Of a stretch of 64,000 nucleotides of DNA, positions 27,480 to 36,954 are shown one piece after another. Under the pieces are notes generated by a model. It saw nothing but the letters and a program-made list of their open reading frames with translations, had not been told where the DNA came from and did not search any database. Every line of letters begins with the position of its first letter. The stretch's first letter is position 1. The stretch is from Alloyangia pacifica (GTDB lineage Bacteria > Pseudomonadota > Alphaproteobacteria > Rhodobacterales > Rhodobacteraceae), in the NCBI RefSeq assembly GCF_900116195.1, contig NZ_FOZW01000006.1, positions 186,001-250,000 of the forward strand, in the 5' to 3' direction. The position numbers were made by a program, and so were the translations under genes.

Positions 27480-27584
27480 TCTCGGCCCGGCCCGCGCCGG
27501 CATCTGCCTTTCCTTCCCGCAAACGGCTGGACGCCAGCGCCTTACGGGTCTATCCCCGCATCCGAACTTTGCTTTGGTGAGACC

Positions 27585-29807
27585 ATGCCCGACCTGCTGA
27601 TCGAACTCTTTTCCGAAGAAATCCCCGCCCGGATGCAGACCCGCGCCGCCGAGGACCTGAAGAAGCTCGTCACCGACGGTCTGGTCGAGGCCGGCCTGAC
27701 CTACGCGGGTGCCGCCGCCTTCTCGACGCCGCGCCGGCTGACGCTGACCGTGCAGGGCCTGTTGGCTGCTTCGCGCGCCACCCGCGAAGAGCGCCGCGGC
27801 CCCAAGGTCGACGCGCCCGAGAAGGCAATCGAGGGCTTCCTGCGCGGTGCCGGGGTGACCCGCGCGCAATGCGAGGAACGCGAAGACAAGAAGGGCAAGG
27901 TGCTCTTCGCGATCATCGAAAAGCCGGGCCGACCGGCCACCGAAATCGTCGCCGAGGTGCTGGAAAAGACCGTCCGCAACTTCCCCTGGCCGAAGTCCAT
28001 GCGCTGGGGCGCGGGCAGCCTGCGCTGGGTGCGTCCATTGCATTCGATCATCTGCCTGCTCACCGACGAGCAGGGCGCCGAGGTCGTGCCCCTGGAAATC
28101 GATGGCATCAAAGCGGGCAAGAGCACGCGCGGCCACCGCTTCATGGGCGGCGAGGCCTTCGAGGTCAGCTCTTTCGACGACTACGAAGCCAAGCTGAAGC
28201 GCGCCAAGGTGGTACTGAACCCCGCCGAGCGCGCCGACACCATCTGGCATGACGCCACCAACCGCGCCTTTGCCGCAGGTCTCGAGGTGGTGGACGACCG
28301 CGGGTTGCTGGCCGAAGTGGCCGGGCTGGTCGAATGGCCGGTCGTGCTGATGGGCGAAATCGGCGAGGACTTCCTGCAGCTGCCGCCCGAGGTGCTGCAG
28401 ACCTCGATGAAGGAACACCAGAAGTTCTTCTCGGTGAAGAATGCTGCGTCCGGGCAGATCGAGCGCTTCGTCACCGTGGCGAACATCGAGACCGCCGACG
28501 ACGGCGCGACCATCCTCGCCGGCAACCAGAAGGTGCTCTCGGCCCGCCTGTCGGACGCCAAGTTCTTCTGGGAGAACGACCTGCGCGTCGCCAAGTCCGC
28601 CGGGCTCACCGCCTGGACCGAGCGCCTCGGCAACGTCACCTTCCACAACAAGATGGGCAGCCAGAAGGCCCGCATCGAGCGCATCGCCGCGTTGGCGCGC
28701 GAGATCGCGCCCATGGTCGGGGCCGATGCCGCGCTGGCCGAGCAGGCCGCGCTGGTGGCCAAGGCGGACCTGTCGTCCGAAATGGTGTACGAATTCCCCG
28801 AGCTGCAGGGCCTGATGGGCCGCTACTACGCCGAGGCCGCCGGCCTGCCGACCGAGGTGGCCGCCGCCTGCCAGCAGCATTACTCGCCGCTCGGCCCGTC
28901 CGACGACGTGCCGACCGCGCCGGTTTCCGTGGCCGTGGCGCTGGCCGACAAGCTCGACACGCTGACCGGCTTCTGGGCGATCGACGAGAAGCCGACCGGC
29001 TCCAAGGACCCCTTCGCCCTCCGCCGCGCCGCGCTCGGCGTGATCCGGCTGGTGCTGAACAACGGCCTGCGCCTGCACCTCGACCGGCTGATCGACGCGC
29101 AACTGCTGCGCCACAAGATCAACCCCGAGGGCAAGCACGAGGAGGCGCTGCGCGACGCGGTGCTGAAAGAGATCGCCCATCACGGCGTGTTCGGTTCGGC
29201 CGTGCGCGCGGTGATCGACCAGATCGAGGGCGACTCCCCGGAGTGGATCCAAGAGGTCGAGAACCACTCGGGCGACCTTAGCGACGACCTGCTGGCCTTC
29301 ATCCATGACCGCCTGAAGGTGCACCTGCGCGACGAGGGCATCCGCCACGACGTGATCGACGCCTGCCTTGCCATGCCGAACCGCGACGACCTCGCGCTTC
29401 TGGTGACCCGCGCCACGGCGCTGAGCGAGACGCTGGCGACCGAGGATGGCGGCAACCTCGTGCAGGGCTTCAAGCGCGCCAACAACATCCTCACGCAGGC
29501 CGAGGAGAAGGACGGCGTTGAATACAGCTTCGGCGCCGATCCCAAGTTCGCCGAGAGCGACGAGGAAAAGGCGCTCTTCGCCGCGTTGGACAAGGCCGAG
29601 GCCGAAATCAAGCCCGCAATGGAGAGCGAGGACTTCGCCGCGGCGATGGCCGCCATGGCCGCGCTGCGCGGACCGATCGACGCCTTCTTCGAAGCGGTGC
29701 AGGTGAACTCGGACAACCAGGTGGTGCGCCGCAACCGCCTGAACCTGCTGTCGCGGATCCGCCAGATCTGCCTGCAGGTGGCCGACCTCACCCGCGTCGA
29801 GGGCTGA
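27585..29807 (+). CDS. glyS: Glycine-tRNA ligase beta subunit
   Basis: A 740-residue beta subunit of the heterotetrameric bacterial glycyl-tRNA synthetase, which handles tRNA recognition. It opens with PDLLIELFSEEIPARMQ, typical of GlyS, contains LPPEVLQTSMKEHQKFFSV and DLSSEMVYEFPELQGLMGRYYA (an HD-like region), and ends with NRLNLLSRIRQICLQVADLTRVEG. The catalytic alpha subunit glyQ is not in the window on either side, although it is often nearby upstream in relatives. The gene ends at a GC palindrome (29817-29836) without a T tract and is followed by the PPDK-family gene. Confidence 0.97.
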   Translation: MPDLLIELFSEEIPARMQTRAAEDLKKLVTDGLVEAGLTYAGAAAFSTPRRLTLTVQGLLAASRATREERRGPKVDAPEKAIEGFLRGAGVTRAQCEEREDKKGKVLFAIIEKPGRPATEIVAEVLEKTVRNFPWPKSMRWGAGSLRWVRPLHSIICLLTDEQGAEVVPLEIDGIKAGKSTRGHRFMGGEAFEVSSFDDYEAKLKRAKVVLNPAERADTIWHDATNRAFAAGLEVVDDRGLLAEVAGLVEWPVVLMGEIGEDFLQLPPEVLQTSMKEHQKFFSVKNAASGQIERFVTVANIETADDGATILAGNQKVLSARLSDAKFFWENDLRVAKSAGLTAWTERLGNVTFHNKMGSQKARIERIAALAREIAPMVGADAALAEQAALVAKADLSSEMVYEFPELQGLMGRYYAEAAGLPTEVAAACQQHYSPLGPSDDVPTAPVSVAVALADKLDTLTGFWAIDEKPTGSKDPFALRRAALGVIRLVLNNGLRLHLDRLIDAQLLRHKINPEGKHEEALRDAVLKEIAHHGVFGSAVRAVIDQIEGDSPEWIQEVENHSGDLSDDLLAFIHDRLKVHLRDEGIRHDVIDACLAMPNRDDLALLVTRATALSETLATEDGGNLVQGFKRANNILTQAEEKDGVEYSFGADPKFAESDEEKALFAALDKAEAEIKPAMESEDFAAAMAAMAALRGPIDAFFEAVQVNSDNQVVRRNRLNLLSRIRQICLQVADLTRVEG

Positions 29808-29958
29808 CCATTTCCGCCCCGGCCCGCGGGCCGGGGCGATCATTCCGGTACCGGTGCCCCTCGTTACGCCCCGTCATGGCACCGGGCCTTTCAAAAGGTA
29901 TTAGTGCGGTACACCCTTTTCGGGATATGCTGCATTGCGGAGAAACAGGGGCCCCGTC

Positions 29959-32523
29959 ATGCCCGACACCTACCGGAAAGACATGCAGGCCGATGATCCG
30001 CATGTCACGCTCATCACCCCCTCGGCGCCGATCGCGACGCCGAGCCACGGCGGTCGTGCGAAATGCTTGCAGCGGCTGGTGCGGCTCGAACTGCCGGTGC
30101 CGCGCACCGTTGCGCTCAGCTTCGACACGGTGCACCGCATTGCCCAGGGAGAGGTGCCCCCGCCCGCGCTGATCCTCGGCCAATTCGCGCCCGGCACGCT
30201 GCTCTGCGTGCGCCCGTCTTCGGAGGACCCCGACTGGGGCGGTCCGGGCTCGGTGCTCAACATCGGCATGAATGATGCCACCTTCGTCGAATATTCCGAC
30301 CGCATCGGGGCCGAGGCCGCCTCGGCGCTCTACATGCGCTTCGTCACGGGCTACGCAATCCATGTGGCGCGGCTCGACCCGGACGTCTTCGAAGAGATCG
30401 ACACCACCGGCCAGCAGGGCCTGTCTGATGCGCTGCGCGCCTACGAGGAAGAGGCCGAGGAACCCTTCCCGCAGGACCCCGCGGTTCAGCTGACTGCCGT
30501 ACTGCGTACCATGGCCCGTGCCTGGGAGGGCACCACCGCCCGGCTGCTGCGCCAGGCCAAGGGCGCGCCGGTTGATGCCGGGCTCGGGCTGATCGTGCAG
30601 GAGATGGCGCTGGGGCTCGGAACCGGCGAATGCGGCTCCGGCGTGCTGCAATTGGTGAACTCCGACACCGGCCTGCCGCAGATCACCGGTCGCTACATGC
30701 ACCAGAGCCAGGGCCGCGAAGCGCTTCGGAACGAGAGCAAGGCGCTGTTTCTCGAGCGCGATCCGCGTGGGCCATCGCTCGAAGAACTGGCGCCGGAGGC
30801 CTTCGAGCAGCTCAAAGCGCACGCGCGGTTGATGCGCCAGCGCTTGCGCGCCGAGATGCAGATCGAATTCACCATCGAGAATGGCAGGGTCCATATCCTT
30901 GACGGGGTGCGCGTGAAGCGCTCGCCCCGCGGCGCGCTGCGCATCGCCGTGCGGCTTGCCGAGGACGGCATCATCAGCCGCGAGGAGGCGCTGATGCGCG
31001 TCGAGCCGCGCGGGCTTTCGGAACTGCTGCACCGGCAGGTCTCGCCCGAGGCAGAGCGCGACGTGATCGGCCGCGGCGTGGCCGCCTCGCCCGGCGCCGC
31101 CACGGGCAAGATCGTCTTCAACGCCGCCGAGGCGCAGGCGTCCGCCGCACGCGGAGAGCCTTGCATCCTTGTCCGGCGTGAAACCTCGCCCGAGGACGTG
31201 CGCGGCATGCATGTGGCTGCGGCGGTTCTGACCGAGCGCGGTGGCATGACCAGCCATGCCGCGGTGATCGGCCGCGGGCTTGGCCTGCCGTCGGTCGTCG
31301 GCGCTGCCAACATGGGCTTTCGACTGAACGACAAGCTGTTGATTTCGCAGGATGGCCGCCGCTTCCGCGAAGGTGACACGATCACCGTCGACGGCACCTC
31401 GGGACAGATCCTCGCCGGCGCTCCGGCAATGGTCGAGGCGGCGCTCGACGATGCCTTCCGAACCTTCATGTCCTGGGCCGACGACGCCCGCGACATCGGC
31501 ATCCGCGCCAATGCAGACACGCCCGCCGATGCCGCCACCGCGCGCAATTTCGCGGCGCAGGGCATCGGCCTGTGCCGGACCGAGCACATGTTCTTCGAGG
31601 CGGAACGCATCACGCCCATGCGCGAAATGATCTTCGCTGACAGCCCCGATGACCGAAAGGCCGCCTTGGCCCGGCTCATGCCCATGCAACGCGCGGATTT
31701 CACTGAACTCTTCCGCATCATGGAGGGGATGCCCGTCTGCATCCGCCTGTTCGACCCGCCCCTGCACGAGTTCCTGCCGACCGATCGCGCCGGGCTGCGT
31801 GATCTGGCCGAGGCGCTGGACCTGCCGGTCAGCGACGTGACCCGCCGCGTCGAGGCGATGGGGGAATACAATCCGATGCTTGGCATGCGCGGCGTGCGGC
31901 TCGGCATTGCGGTCCCCGAGATCTACGACATGCAGGCCCGTGCCATTTTCGAGGCGACGATCGACGCCTCGAAGGATGGCGCGCCGGTCGAGCCCGAGAT
32001 CATGCTGCCGCTGGTCTCGGCGATGAAGGAAGTCGAGCTGGTGAAAACCCGCATCGACGCCGTTGCCGCGGCGGTGCGCAACGAACGGGGTCGCGACTTC
32101 GACTATTCGCTCGGCGTCATGGTCGAGACCCCGCGCGCCTGCCTGCGCGCCGATGAGATCGCGCAGCACGCCGACTTCATGTCCTTCGGCACCAACGACC
32201 TCACGCAGATGACCTACGGCCTGTCGCGCGATGATGCCGGGCGCTTCATGTCGCACTACGTGCAGCAGGGTGTCTTTGCCGAAGACCCGTTCCACCGGCT
32301 CGATCCAGACGGGGTCGGCGAGCTGATCAAGATCGGGGTGGAGCGCGGGAGACACGGTAACGGAGGAATCATGCTCTCGATTTGCGGCGAGCATGGCGGC
32401 GACCCTGATTCGATTGCATTCTGCCGAGAGGCCGGAATCGACTACGTGAGCTGCTCTCCGTTCCGCGTTCCGGTTGCGCGACTTGCCGCTGCGCAACTCG
32501 CGCTAAAAGAGAGGATCGGGTAA
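29959..32523 (+). CDS. ppdK: Pyruvate phosphate dikinase family enzyme, shortened N-terminal domain
   Basis: An 854-residue PPDK-family protein, which interconverts pyruvate, ATP and phosphate with PEP, AMP and pyrophosphate. The phospho-carrier His is at about 433 in TERGGMTSHAAVIGRG. The PEP/pyruvate barrel ends with ICGEHGGDP, whose Cys is the catalytic acid, and YVSCSPFRVPVARLAAAQ; both are intact. The ATP-grasp half is recognisable (GGPGSVLNIGMND, GLIVQEMALGLG) but shorter and divergent: the usual GGKGANLAEM entry reads HGGRAKCLQRL. It may be a paralogue with altered nucleotide use. From memory, glyS-ppdK order is conserved in the group. I start at 29959; an in-frame ATG at 29935 lacks support. 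Confidence 0.88.
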   Translation: MPDTYRKDMQADDPHVTLITPSAPIATPSHGGRAKCLQRLVRLELPVPRTVALSFDTVHRIAQGEVPPPALILGQFAPGTLLCVRPSSEDPDWGGPGSVLNIGMNDATFVEYSDRIGAEAASALYMRFVTGYAIHVARLDPDVFEEIDTTGQQGLSDALRAYEEEAEEPFPQDPAVQLTAVLRTMARAWEGTTARLLRQAKGAPVDAGLGLIVQEMALGLGTGECGSGVLQLVNSDTGLPQITGRYMHQSQGREALRNESKALFLERDPRGPSLEELAPEAFEQLKAHARLMRQRLRAEMQIEFTIENGRVHILDGVRVKRSPRGALRIAVRLAEDGIISREEALMRVEPRGLSELLHRQVSPEAERDVIGRGVAASPGAATGKIVFNAAEAQASAARGEPCILVRRETSPEDVRGMHVAAAVLTERGGMTSHAAVIGRGLGLPSVVGAANMGFRLNDKLLISQDGRRFREGDTITVDGTSGQILAGAPAMVEAALDDAFRTFMSWADDARDIGIRANADTPADAATARNFAAQGIGLCRTEHMFFEAERITPMREMIFADSPDDRKAALARLMPMQRADFTELFRIMEGMPVCIRLFDPPLHEFLPTDRAGLRDLAEALDLPVSDVTRRVEAMGEYNPMLGMRGVRLGIAVPEIYDMQARAIFEATIDASKDGAPVEPEIMLPLVSAMKEVELVKTRIDAVAAAVRNERGRDFDYSLGVMVETPRACLRADEIAQHADFMSFGTNDLTQMTYGLSRDDAGRFMSHYVQQGVFAEDPFHRLDPDGVGELIKIGVERGRHGNGGIMLSICGEHGGDPDSIAFCREAGIDYVSCSPFRVPVARLAAAQLALKERIG

Positions 32524-32684
32524 AAAAGGCCGATTTTCGCCTAAAATCCGCCGTTTTCCACAAGGGATGTGGGCGCTCTACTTTTGCGCGTTTTTACGCG
32601 GGTGGACGAATTGGCGACATTTTTGTAAATCGCCTCGGATTTCGGCATCCGCGAGGGTGCCCCCCCGAGCCGTGAGAGCCCTTA

Positions 32685-33326
32685 ATGTTTCGTGCCACCG
32701 CGATCGCCTTCGCCGCATGTCTTGCGGCGCTTCCCGTCCGCGCTGACATCCAGCATGACAGCATCCGTCACCTCGTCAAACTCGAACAGAGCGCACTTCG
32801 TTCCGCAAACAACTCGCACCTGCGCAGCATGATCACCCCGGTCTCGGCCGGCAGCGCGAAGGTGCCGCACTACGACCGCGCCTGGCTCGCCGCCCAGCCA
32901 AAGGCCACGGGCGGCGCGCAGTTCCAGTGTCTCGCCGAGGCGCTCTACTTCGAGGCCCGCGGTGAAAGCCTGCAGGGCCAGTTCGCCGTCGCCGAGGTCA
33001 TCATGAACCGCGTCGACAGCCCGCGTTTCCCGGATTCGGTCTGCGGCGTGATCAAACAGGGGACCGGTCGACTTCACGCCTGCCAGTTCTCCTACACCTG
33101 CGACGGTCGTCCCGAGCACGTGAACGAGAAGGCGGCATGGGACCGCGTCGCCAAGGTCGCCAAGGCGGTGATCTCCGGCGCGCCGCGCGCCTTGACCCAG
33201 GGCGCCACCTACTACCACACCCGTGCCGTGCGCCCCAGCTGGGCGCGCAAGTTCACCAAGACCGCCACCATCGGCGCACACTATTTCTACCGCGGCGCGA
33301 ACTACCGGATCAGCACCAGCAACTGA
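32685..33326 (+). CDS. Secreted SleB-type cell wall hydrolase
   Basis: A 213-residue protein with a signal peptide ending near residue 20 (CLAALPVRADI) and a C-terminal SleB/hydrolase_2 domain at about 85-205. Conserved phrases are CLAEALYFEARGE (with the catalytic glutamates), AVAEVIMNRV, SVCGVIKQG and CQFSYTCDG, and it ends in GAHYFYR. The domain is a lytic transglycosylase-like peptidoglycan hydrolase first known from spore cortex lysis. In non-sporulating alphaproteobacteria it acts in wall growth or turnover. It is a single gene with an AT-rich promoter region upstream. Confidence 0.9.
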   Translation: MFRATAIAFAACLAALPVRADIQHDSIRHLVKLEQSALRSANNSHLRSMITPVSAGSAKVPHYDRAWLAAQPKATGGAQFQCLAEALYFEARGESLQGQFAVAEVIMNRVDSPRFPDSVCGVIKQGTGRLHACQFSYTCDGRPEHVNEKAAWDRVAKVAKAVISGAPRALTQGATYYHTRAVRPSWARKFTKTATIGAHYFYRGANYRISTSN

Positions 33327-33422
33327 GCGCCGTTTTTATGCCCCGGCACGCCGTTGCCGGGGTCGCCCCCGCGGCAGGCCCCTGCTAGAGAGGCGGCACT
33401 TTTCGCATCCGGAGCCGCTGCC

Positions 33423-34352
33423 ATGGCCGATGAAATCCGCCTCGCCTTCGCCCATCCCGACGAACGCGCCATCGCCACCGCGGACGAGACCCCGCGCGAC
33501 CGCATCTCCCTGCGCGACCACGTGGTCGAGGTCGAGATCGGTGCCTTCCAGGCCGAACGCGGACAGCGCCAGCGCGTGCGCTTCAATGTCGTGGTCGAAG
33601 TGGCTCCGGGCAAGGGCGCGCTCGAGGATGACGTCGACCTGATCCTCTCCTACGACAAGGTGACCGAGGCCATCGCCGCGGAGCTCGAGGCTGAACGGCT
33701 CAACTTGCTCGAGACCCTGGCCGAGCGTATCGCCGAACGCATCCTGCTGGAGCCGCAGGCGCTGCGGGTCTTCGTGCGTATCGAGAAACTTGATCGCGGC
33801 CCCGGCGCGCTGGGGGTTGAAATCGTCCGCGCACGGGACGGCGAGCCAGTAGGTGCGGCGCAGGATGACGCGCGTGCCCGGCCGCACCCGCGGGTCCTCT
33901 ACCTCTCGAACGCGGCCATTGCAGATGCAGCGCTCAAGAGCTGGCTCGACCAGGCCGAGGCCATGGGCGCACCCGTGATCCTCTGCGTCGGCCTGCCCGA
34001 GGGCACCCGCCCCCAGGCCAGCCACCCGCTGGCGCAGCGCCGCATCGATCTTCTGGCCATCGAACAGAACGCCTGGATGCTGGCCGCCCGCGATCCCCGC
34101 GCCAAGGTGGTCGCCACACGCACCGAGCTCGACTGGGCGATGAAGAACGGCCAGAGCTGCATCTGGGCGCCCTCGAAGATCGTGCTCGACACGCCCGCCG
34201 GGCACCACGCCCACCCCGAGGACCCCGCCGAGCTGGCGGCCTGGTTCGCCGGGCTGATGGAGGCCTGCGAGCTGGTGATGATCGGCGAAGAGCCGCCCGC
34301 CGGGCTGACGGTCCCGGCACGGGCTGTAACAGTCGGAAATACCACGCTCTGA
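33423..34352 (+). CDS. folB: Dihydroneopterin aldolase with C-terminal extension
   Basis: A 309-residue protein. Residues about 28-130 are a FolB domain that cleaves dihydroneopterin to 6-hydroxymethyl-dihydropterin: LRDHVVEVEIGAFQAERGQRQRV, SYDKV at 76-80, NLLETLAERIAERIL, and RIEKLDRGPGALGVEI with the catalytic-type lysine at 122. Residues about 155-309 are an extra domain with no folate signature that I can name (VILCVGLPEGTRPQAS, SCIWAPSKIVLDTPAGHHAHP). A free-standing FolB is about 120 residues, so this is a two-domain form. folP follows 52 bases later, then glmM, so folate synthesis is the context. Confidence 0.88.
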   Translation: MADEIRLAFAHPDERAIATADETPRDRISLRDHVVEVEIGAFQAERGQRQRVRFNVVVEVAPGKGALEDDVDLILSYDKVTEAIAAELEAERLNLLETLAERIAERILLEPQALRVFVRIEKLDRGPGALGVEIVRARDGEPVGAAQDDARARPHPRVLYLSNAAIADAALKSWLDQAEAMGAPVILCVGLPEGTRPQASHPLAQRRIDLLAIEQNAWMLAARDPRAKVVATRTELDWAMKNGQSCIWAPSKIVLDTPAGHHAHPEDPAELAAWFAGLMEACELVMIGEEPPAGLTVPARAVTVGNTTL

Positions 34353-34404
34353 TCGCGCCGCGGCGCGGCTTGCCAAGCTGGCGTGCATCGGGCACAGACG
34401 ATCA

Positions 34405-35409
34405 ATGACTGCCCGATACCGCCCCCTTGTCCAGTCTGGACACGCCCGCCCCGAAGACGCCCTGCCGCTTGCCGGGGGGCCGCGCTGGTTCAGCCATTGC
34501 GCCCGCCACGGCCGCGGCGAGCCGGTGACCGTGGTCCCGGTCACGCAAGTGCCGCAGGACGTGCTGGCTCGGCTCACCGCGCCGCGGGAGCCCGTGGCGG
34601 GACTGCCCATGGGCGGCACGCGGATCATGGGCATCCTCAACGTTACCCCCGACAGCTTCTCCGACGGCGGCACCGACAGCTCTGCCGAAGACTCCATCGC
34701 CCGCGCCCGCCGGATGCTGGAGGACGGCGCCGAGATCCTCGACATCGGCGGTGAGAGCACACGACCTGGCGCACCCGAGGTGCCGGTCGAGGAGGAGATC
34801 GCCCGCGTCGTACCGGTGACTACGGCCCTGAAAGGCGTGCCGATCTCGGTCGACACCCGCAAGGCCGCCGTCGCCCGCGCTGCCGCCGAAGCCGGCGCCA
34901 CGCTGATCAACGATGTCTCCGGCCTCGTCTTCGATCCCGAGATGACCGAGTTCTGCGCCTCGTCCCGCCTGCCGGTCTGCGTCATGCACATGCGCGGCAC
35001 CCCCGAGACGATGCTGACCGAGACGGATTACGAGGACGTGCTTCTCGACGTCTACGACTTCCTCGAGACGCAAATCCACGCGCTGGAACACGCCGGTCTG
35101 CCGCGCGAGAAGATCGTGGTCGACCCCGGTATCGGCTTTGCCAAGACGCTGGAGCAGAACCTCGCATTGCTGCACGGGCTGTCGCTGTTCCACGGCCTCG
35201 GCTGCGCGATCCTGCTCGGCGTGTCGCGCAAGGGCTTCATCGGCAAGCTCTCGGGCGAGAGCGAGGCCGCCAGACGTTTCCCCGGCTCCATTGCCGTCGC
35301 CCTTGCAGGCGTCGCGCAGGGCGCCCAGATCATCCGCGTTCACGACGTTGCCGAGACGCGCCAGGCGCTGACGCTCTGGCAGGCCGTCGAAGGAGGAGGC
35401 ACTCAATGA
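34405..35409 (+). CDS. folP: Dihydropteroate synthase
   Basis: A 334-residue TIM-barrel enzyme that joins 6-hydroxymethyl-dihydropterin diphosphate to p-aminobenzoate; it is the target of sulfonamides. Signatures: [66 protein letters not shown] and [11 protein letters not shown], all standard. The first 70 residues before the barrel are a longer N-terminus than usual. Translation is coupled to glmM by a four-base overlap (ATGA), an order common in alpha- and gammaproteobacteria. Confidence 0.96.
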   Translation: MTARYRPLVQSGHARPEDALPLAGGPRWFSHCARHGRGEPVTVVPVTQVPQDVLARLTAPREPVAGLPMGGTRIMGILNVTPDSFSDGGTDSSAEDSIARARRMLEDGAEILDIGGESTRPGAPEVPVEEEIARVVPVTTALKGVPISVDTRKAAVARAAAEAGATLINDVSGLVFDPEMTEFCASSRLPVCVMHMRGTPETMLTETDYEDVLLDVYDFLETQIHALEHAGLPREKIVVDPGIGFAKTLEQNLALLHGLSLFHGLGCAILLGVSRKGFIGKLSGESEAARRFPGSIAVALAGVAQGAQIIRVHDVAETRQALTLWQAVEGGGTQ

Positions 35410-36752
35410 CCCGCAAGCTGTTCGGCACCGACGGGGTGCGCGGCACCGCCAACATGCACCCGATGACCGCCGAGATGGCGCTGGCCATCGGCGCCGCCGC
35501 CGGGCGTTACTTCCGCCGAGAGGCGGGGGGCACGCACCGCGTGGTGATCGGCAAGGACACCCGGCTCTCGGGCTACATGTTCGAGACCGCGCTGACCGCG
35601 GGCCTTACCTCCACAGGCATGAACGTGCTGCTGCTCGGCCCGGTGCCGACCCCCGCCGTGGGCCTGCTGACCCCCTCGATGCGCGCCGATGTCGGCATCA
35701 TGATCTCTGCCTCGCACAACCCGGCGCATGACAACGGCATCAAGTTCTTCGGCCCCGACGGCTTCAAGCTCTCGGACGAGGCAGAGGCCGAGATCGAGGC
35801 GCTGGTCGAGAAAGGCGTCGAGCCGGCGCAGGCCGGTAACATCGGCCGCGCCAAGCGCATCGACGACGGCCGCTTCCGTTACCAGGAGCGGGTGAAGTCG
35901 AGTTTCCCGCATGGCATGCGGCTGGATGGCATGAAGGTGGTGATCGACTGCGCCAATGGCGCCGCCTACCGCGCCGCCCCCGAAGTGCTCTGGGAACTGG
36001 GCGCCGAGGTGATCCCGGTGGGAACGCACCCGAACGGCCTCAACATCAACGACCAATGCGGCTCGACCAAGCCGCAGACCGCCGCCGAGACGGTGGTGGC
36101 GCATGGTGCCGATGTCGGCATCTGCCTCGACGGCGACGCAGACAGGGTGATCCTGATCGACGAGAAAGGCACCGTCGCCGACGGCGATCAGATCATGGCG
36201 CTGATGGCCGGCCGCTGGGCCGAGGAAGACCGGCTCAACGGCGGCACGCTCGTTGCCACGGTGATGTCGAACCTCGGGCTCGAGCGTTTTCTCGGGGATC
36301 GCGGCCTGACACTTGCCCGCACCAAGGTCGGCGACCGCTACGTGGTCGAGACCATGCGCGCCAAGGGCTTCAACCTCGGCGGCGAGCAGTCGGGCCACAT
36401 CGTGATGACCGATTACGCCACCACCGGCGACGGCCTGATGGCCGGGCTGCAGTTCCTTGCCGAGATGGTGCGTACCGGCCAGCCCGCCAGCCGCCTGGCG
36501 CGCAACTTCGAGCCGGTGCCGCAGCTGCTGAAGAACGTGCGCTTCGGTGCCGGGCAGACGCCGCTGGAGGCCGCCAGCGTGCAGGGGGCCATCGCCGAGG
36601 CCGAAGCGACGCTCTCGGGCCGCGGGCGCCTGCTGATCCGCAAGTCCGGCACCGAACCGCTGATCCGGGTCATGGCCGAATGCGAGGACGAGGCCCTGCT
36701 CAGTCAGGTGGTCGACGGCATCGTTGCCGAGGTGCAGGCGGCCACCGCCTGA
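35406..36752 (+). CDS. glmM: Phosphoglucosamine mutase
   Basis: A 448-residue alpha-D-phosphohexomutase that converts glucosamine-6-phosphate to glucosamine-1-phosphate for UDP-GlcNAc and cell-wall synthesis. The phospho-serine is Ser103 in [17 protein letters not shown], the metal loop is DGDADRV in [13 protein letters not shown], the sugar-binding loop is GGEQSGH, and the C-terminal phosphate loop is [12 protein letters not shown]. The length is normal. It is the last gene of the folB-folP-glmM group; a dispersed repeat with a GC hairpin follows 40 bases later. Confidence 0.97.
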   Translation: MTRKLFGTDGVRGTANMHPMTAEMALAIGAAAGRYFRREAGGTHRVVIGKDTRLSGYMFETALTAGLTSTGMNVLLLGPVPTPAVGLLTPSMRADVGIMISASHNPAHDNGIKFFGPDGFKLSDEAEAEIEALVEKGVEPAQAGNIGRAKRIDDGRFRYQERVKSSFPHGMRLDGMKVVIDCANGAAYRAAPEVLWELGAEVIPVGTHPNGLNINDQCGSTKPQTAAETVVAHGADVGICLDGDADRVILIDEKGTVADGDQIMALMAGRWAEEDRLNGGTLVATVMSNLGLERFLGDRGLTLARTKVGDRYVVETMRAKGFNLGGEQSGHIVMTDYATTGDGLMAGLQFLAEMVRTGQPASRLARNFEPVPQLLKNVRFGAGQTPLEAASVQGAIAEAEATLSGRGRLLIRKSGTEPLIRVMAECEDEALLSQVVDGIVAEVQAATA

Positions 36753-36795
36753 CCGCCATTCCGGCGATGCCCCCTCGTGGCAACCGCCGGAGATG

Positions 36796-36899
36796 CGTAT
36801 TTGGAAAGAGAAGAAGCCGGGGACCCGACGCCTCCCCGCTTCCACATGTCTGAAATATCCCGGGGGAGAGGCGCCCAGCGCCTCGGGGGCAGCGCCCCC
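36796..36899 (+). repeat. Dispersed intergenic repeat, full two-part copy
   Basis: Left part CGTATTTGGAAAGAGAAGAAG; then CTTCCACATGTCTGAAATATCC and CGGGGGAG, a GGCGCCCAGCGCC-like inverted repeat, and GGGGGCAGCGCCCCC. It matches the copy at 17078-17194 in order and spacing. It lies between the convergent glmM and MATE genes and may also serve as a terminator region. Confidence 0.8.
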
Positions 36900-36954
36900 G
36901 TCTGTAAATGCCGTCGCGCGTGGCGCGGCTGCGGCCGCAGGGCGTGGCCTTGGC

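Noticed and set aside
29817-29836. Perfect GC palindrome after glyS as a terminator
   Set aside because: CCCCGGCCC/GGGCCGGGG has a two-base loop and no T tract, so it does not meet the terminator pattern; read-through to ppdK is likely.
26277-29843. Very long open frame of 1188 codons on the minus strand opposite glyS
   Set aside because: It is the antisense reading of glyS and the upstream gene. The residue mix is dominated by Ala, Arg, Gly and His from high-GC third positions, and it has no family similarity.
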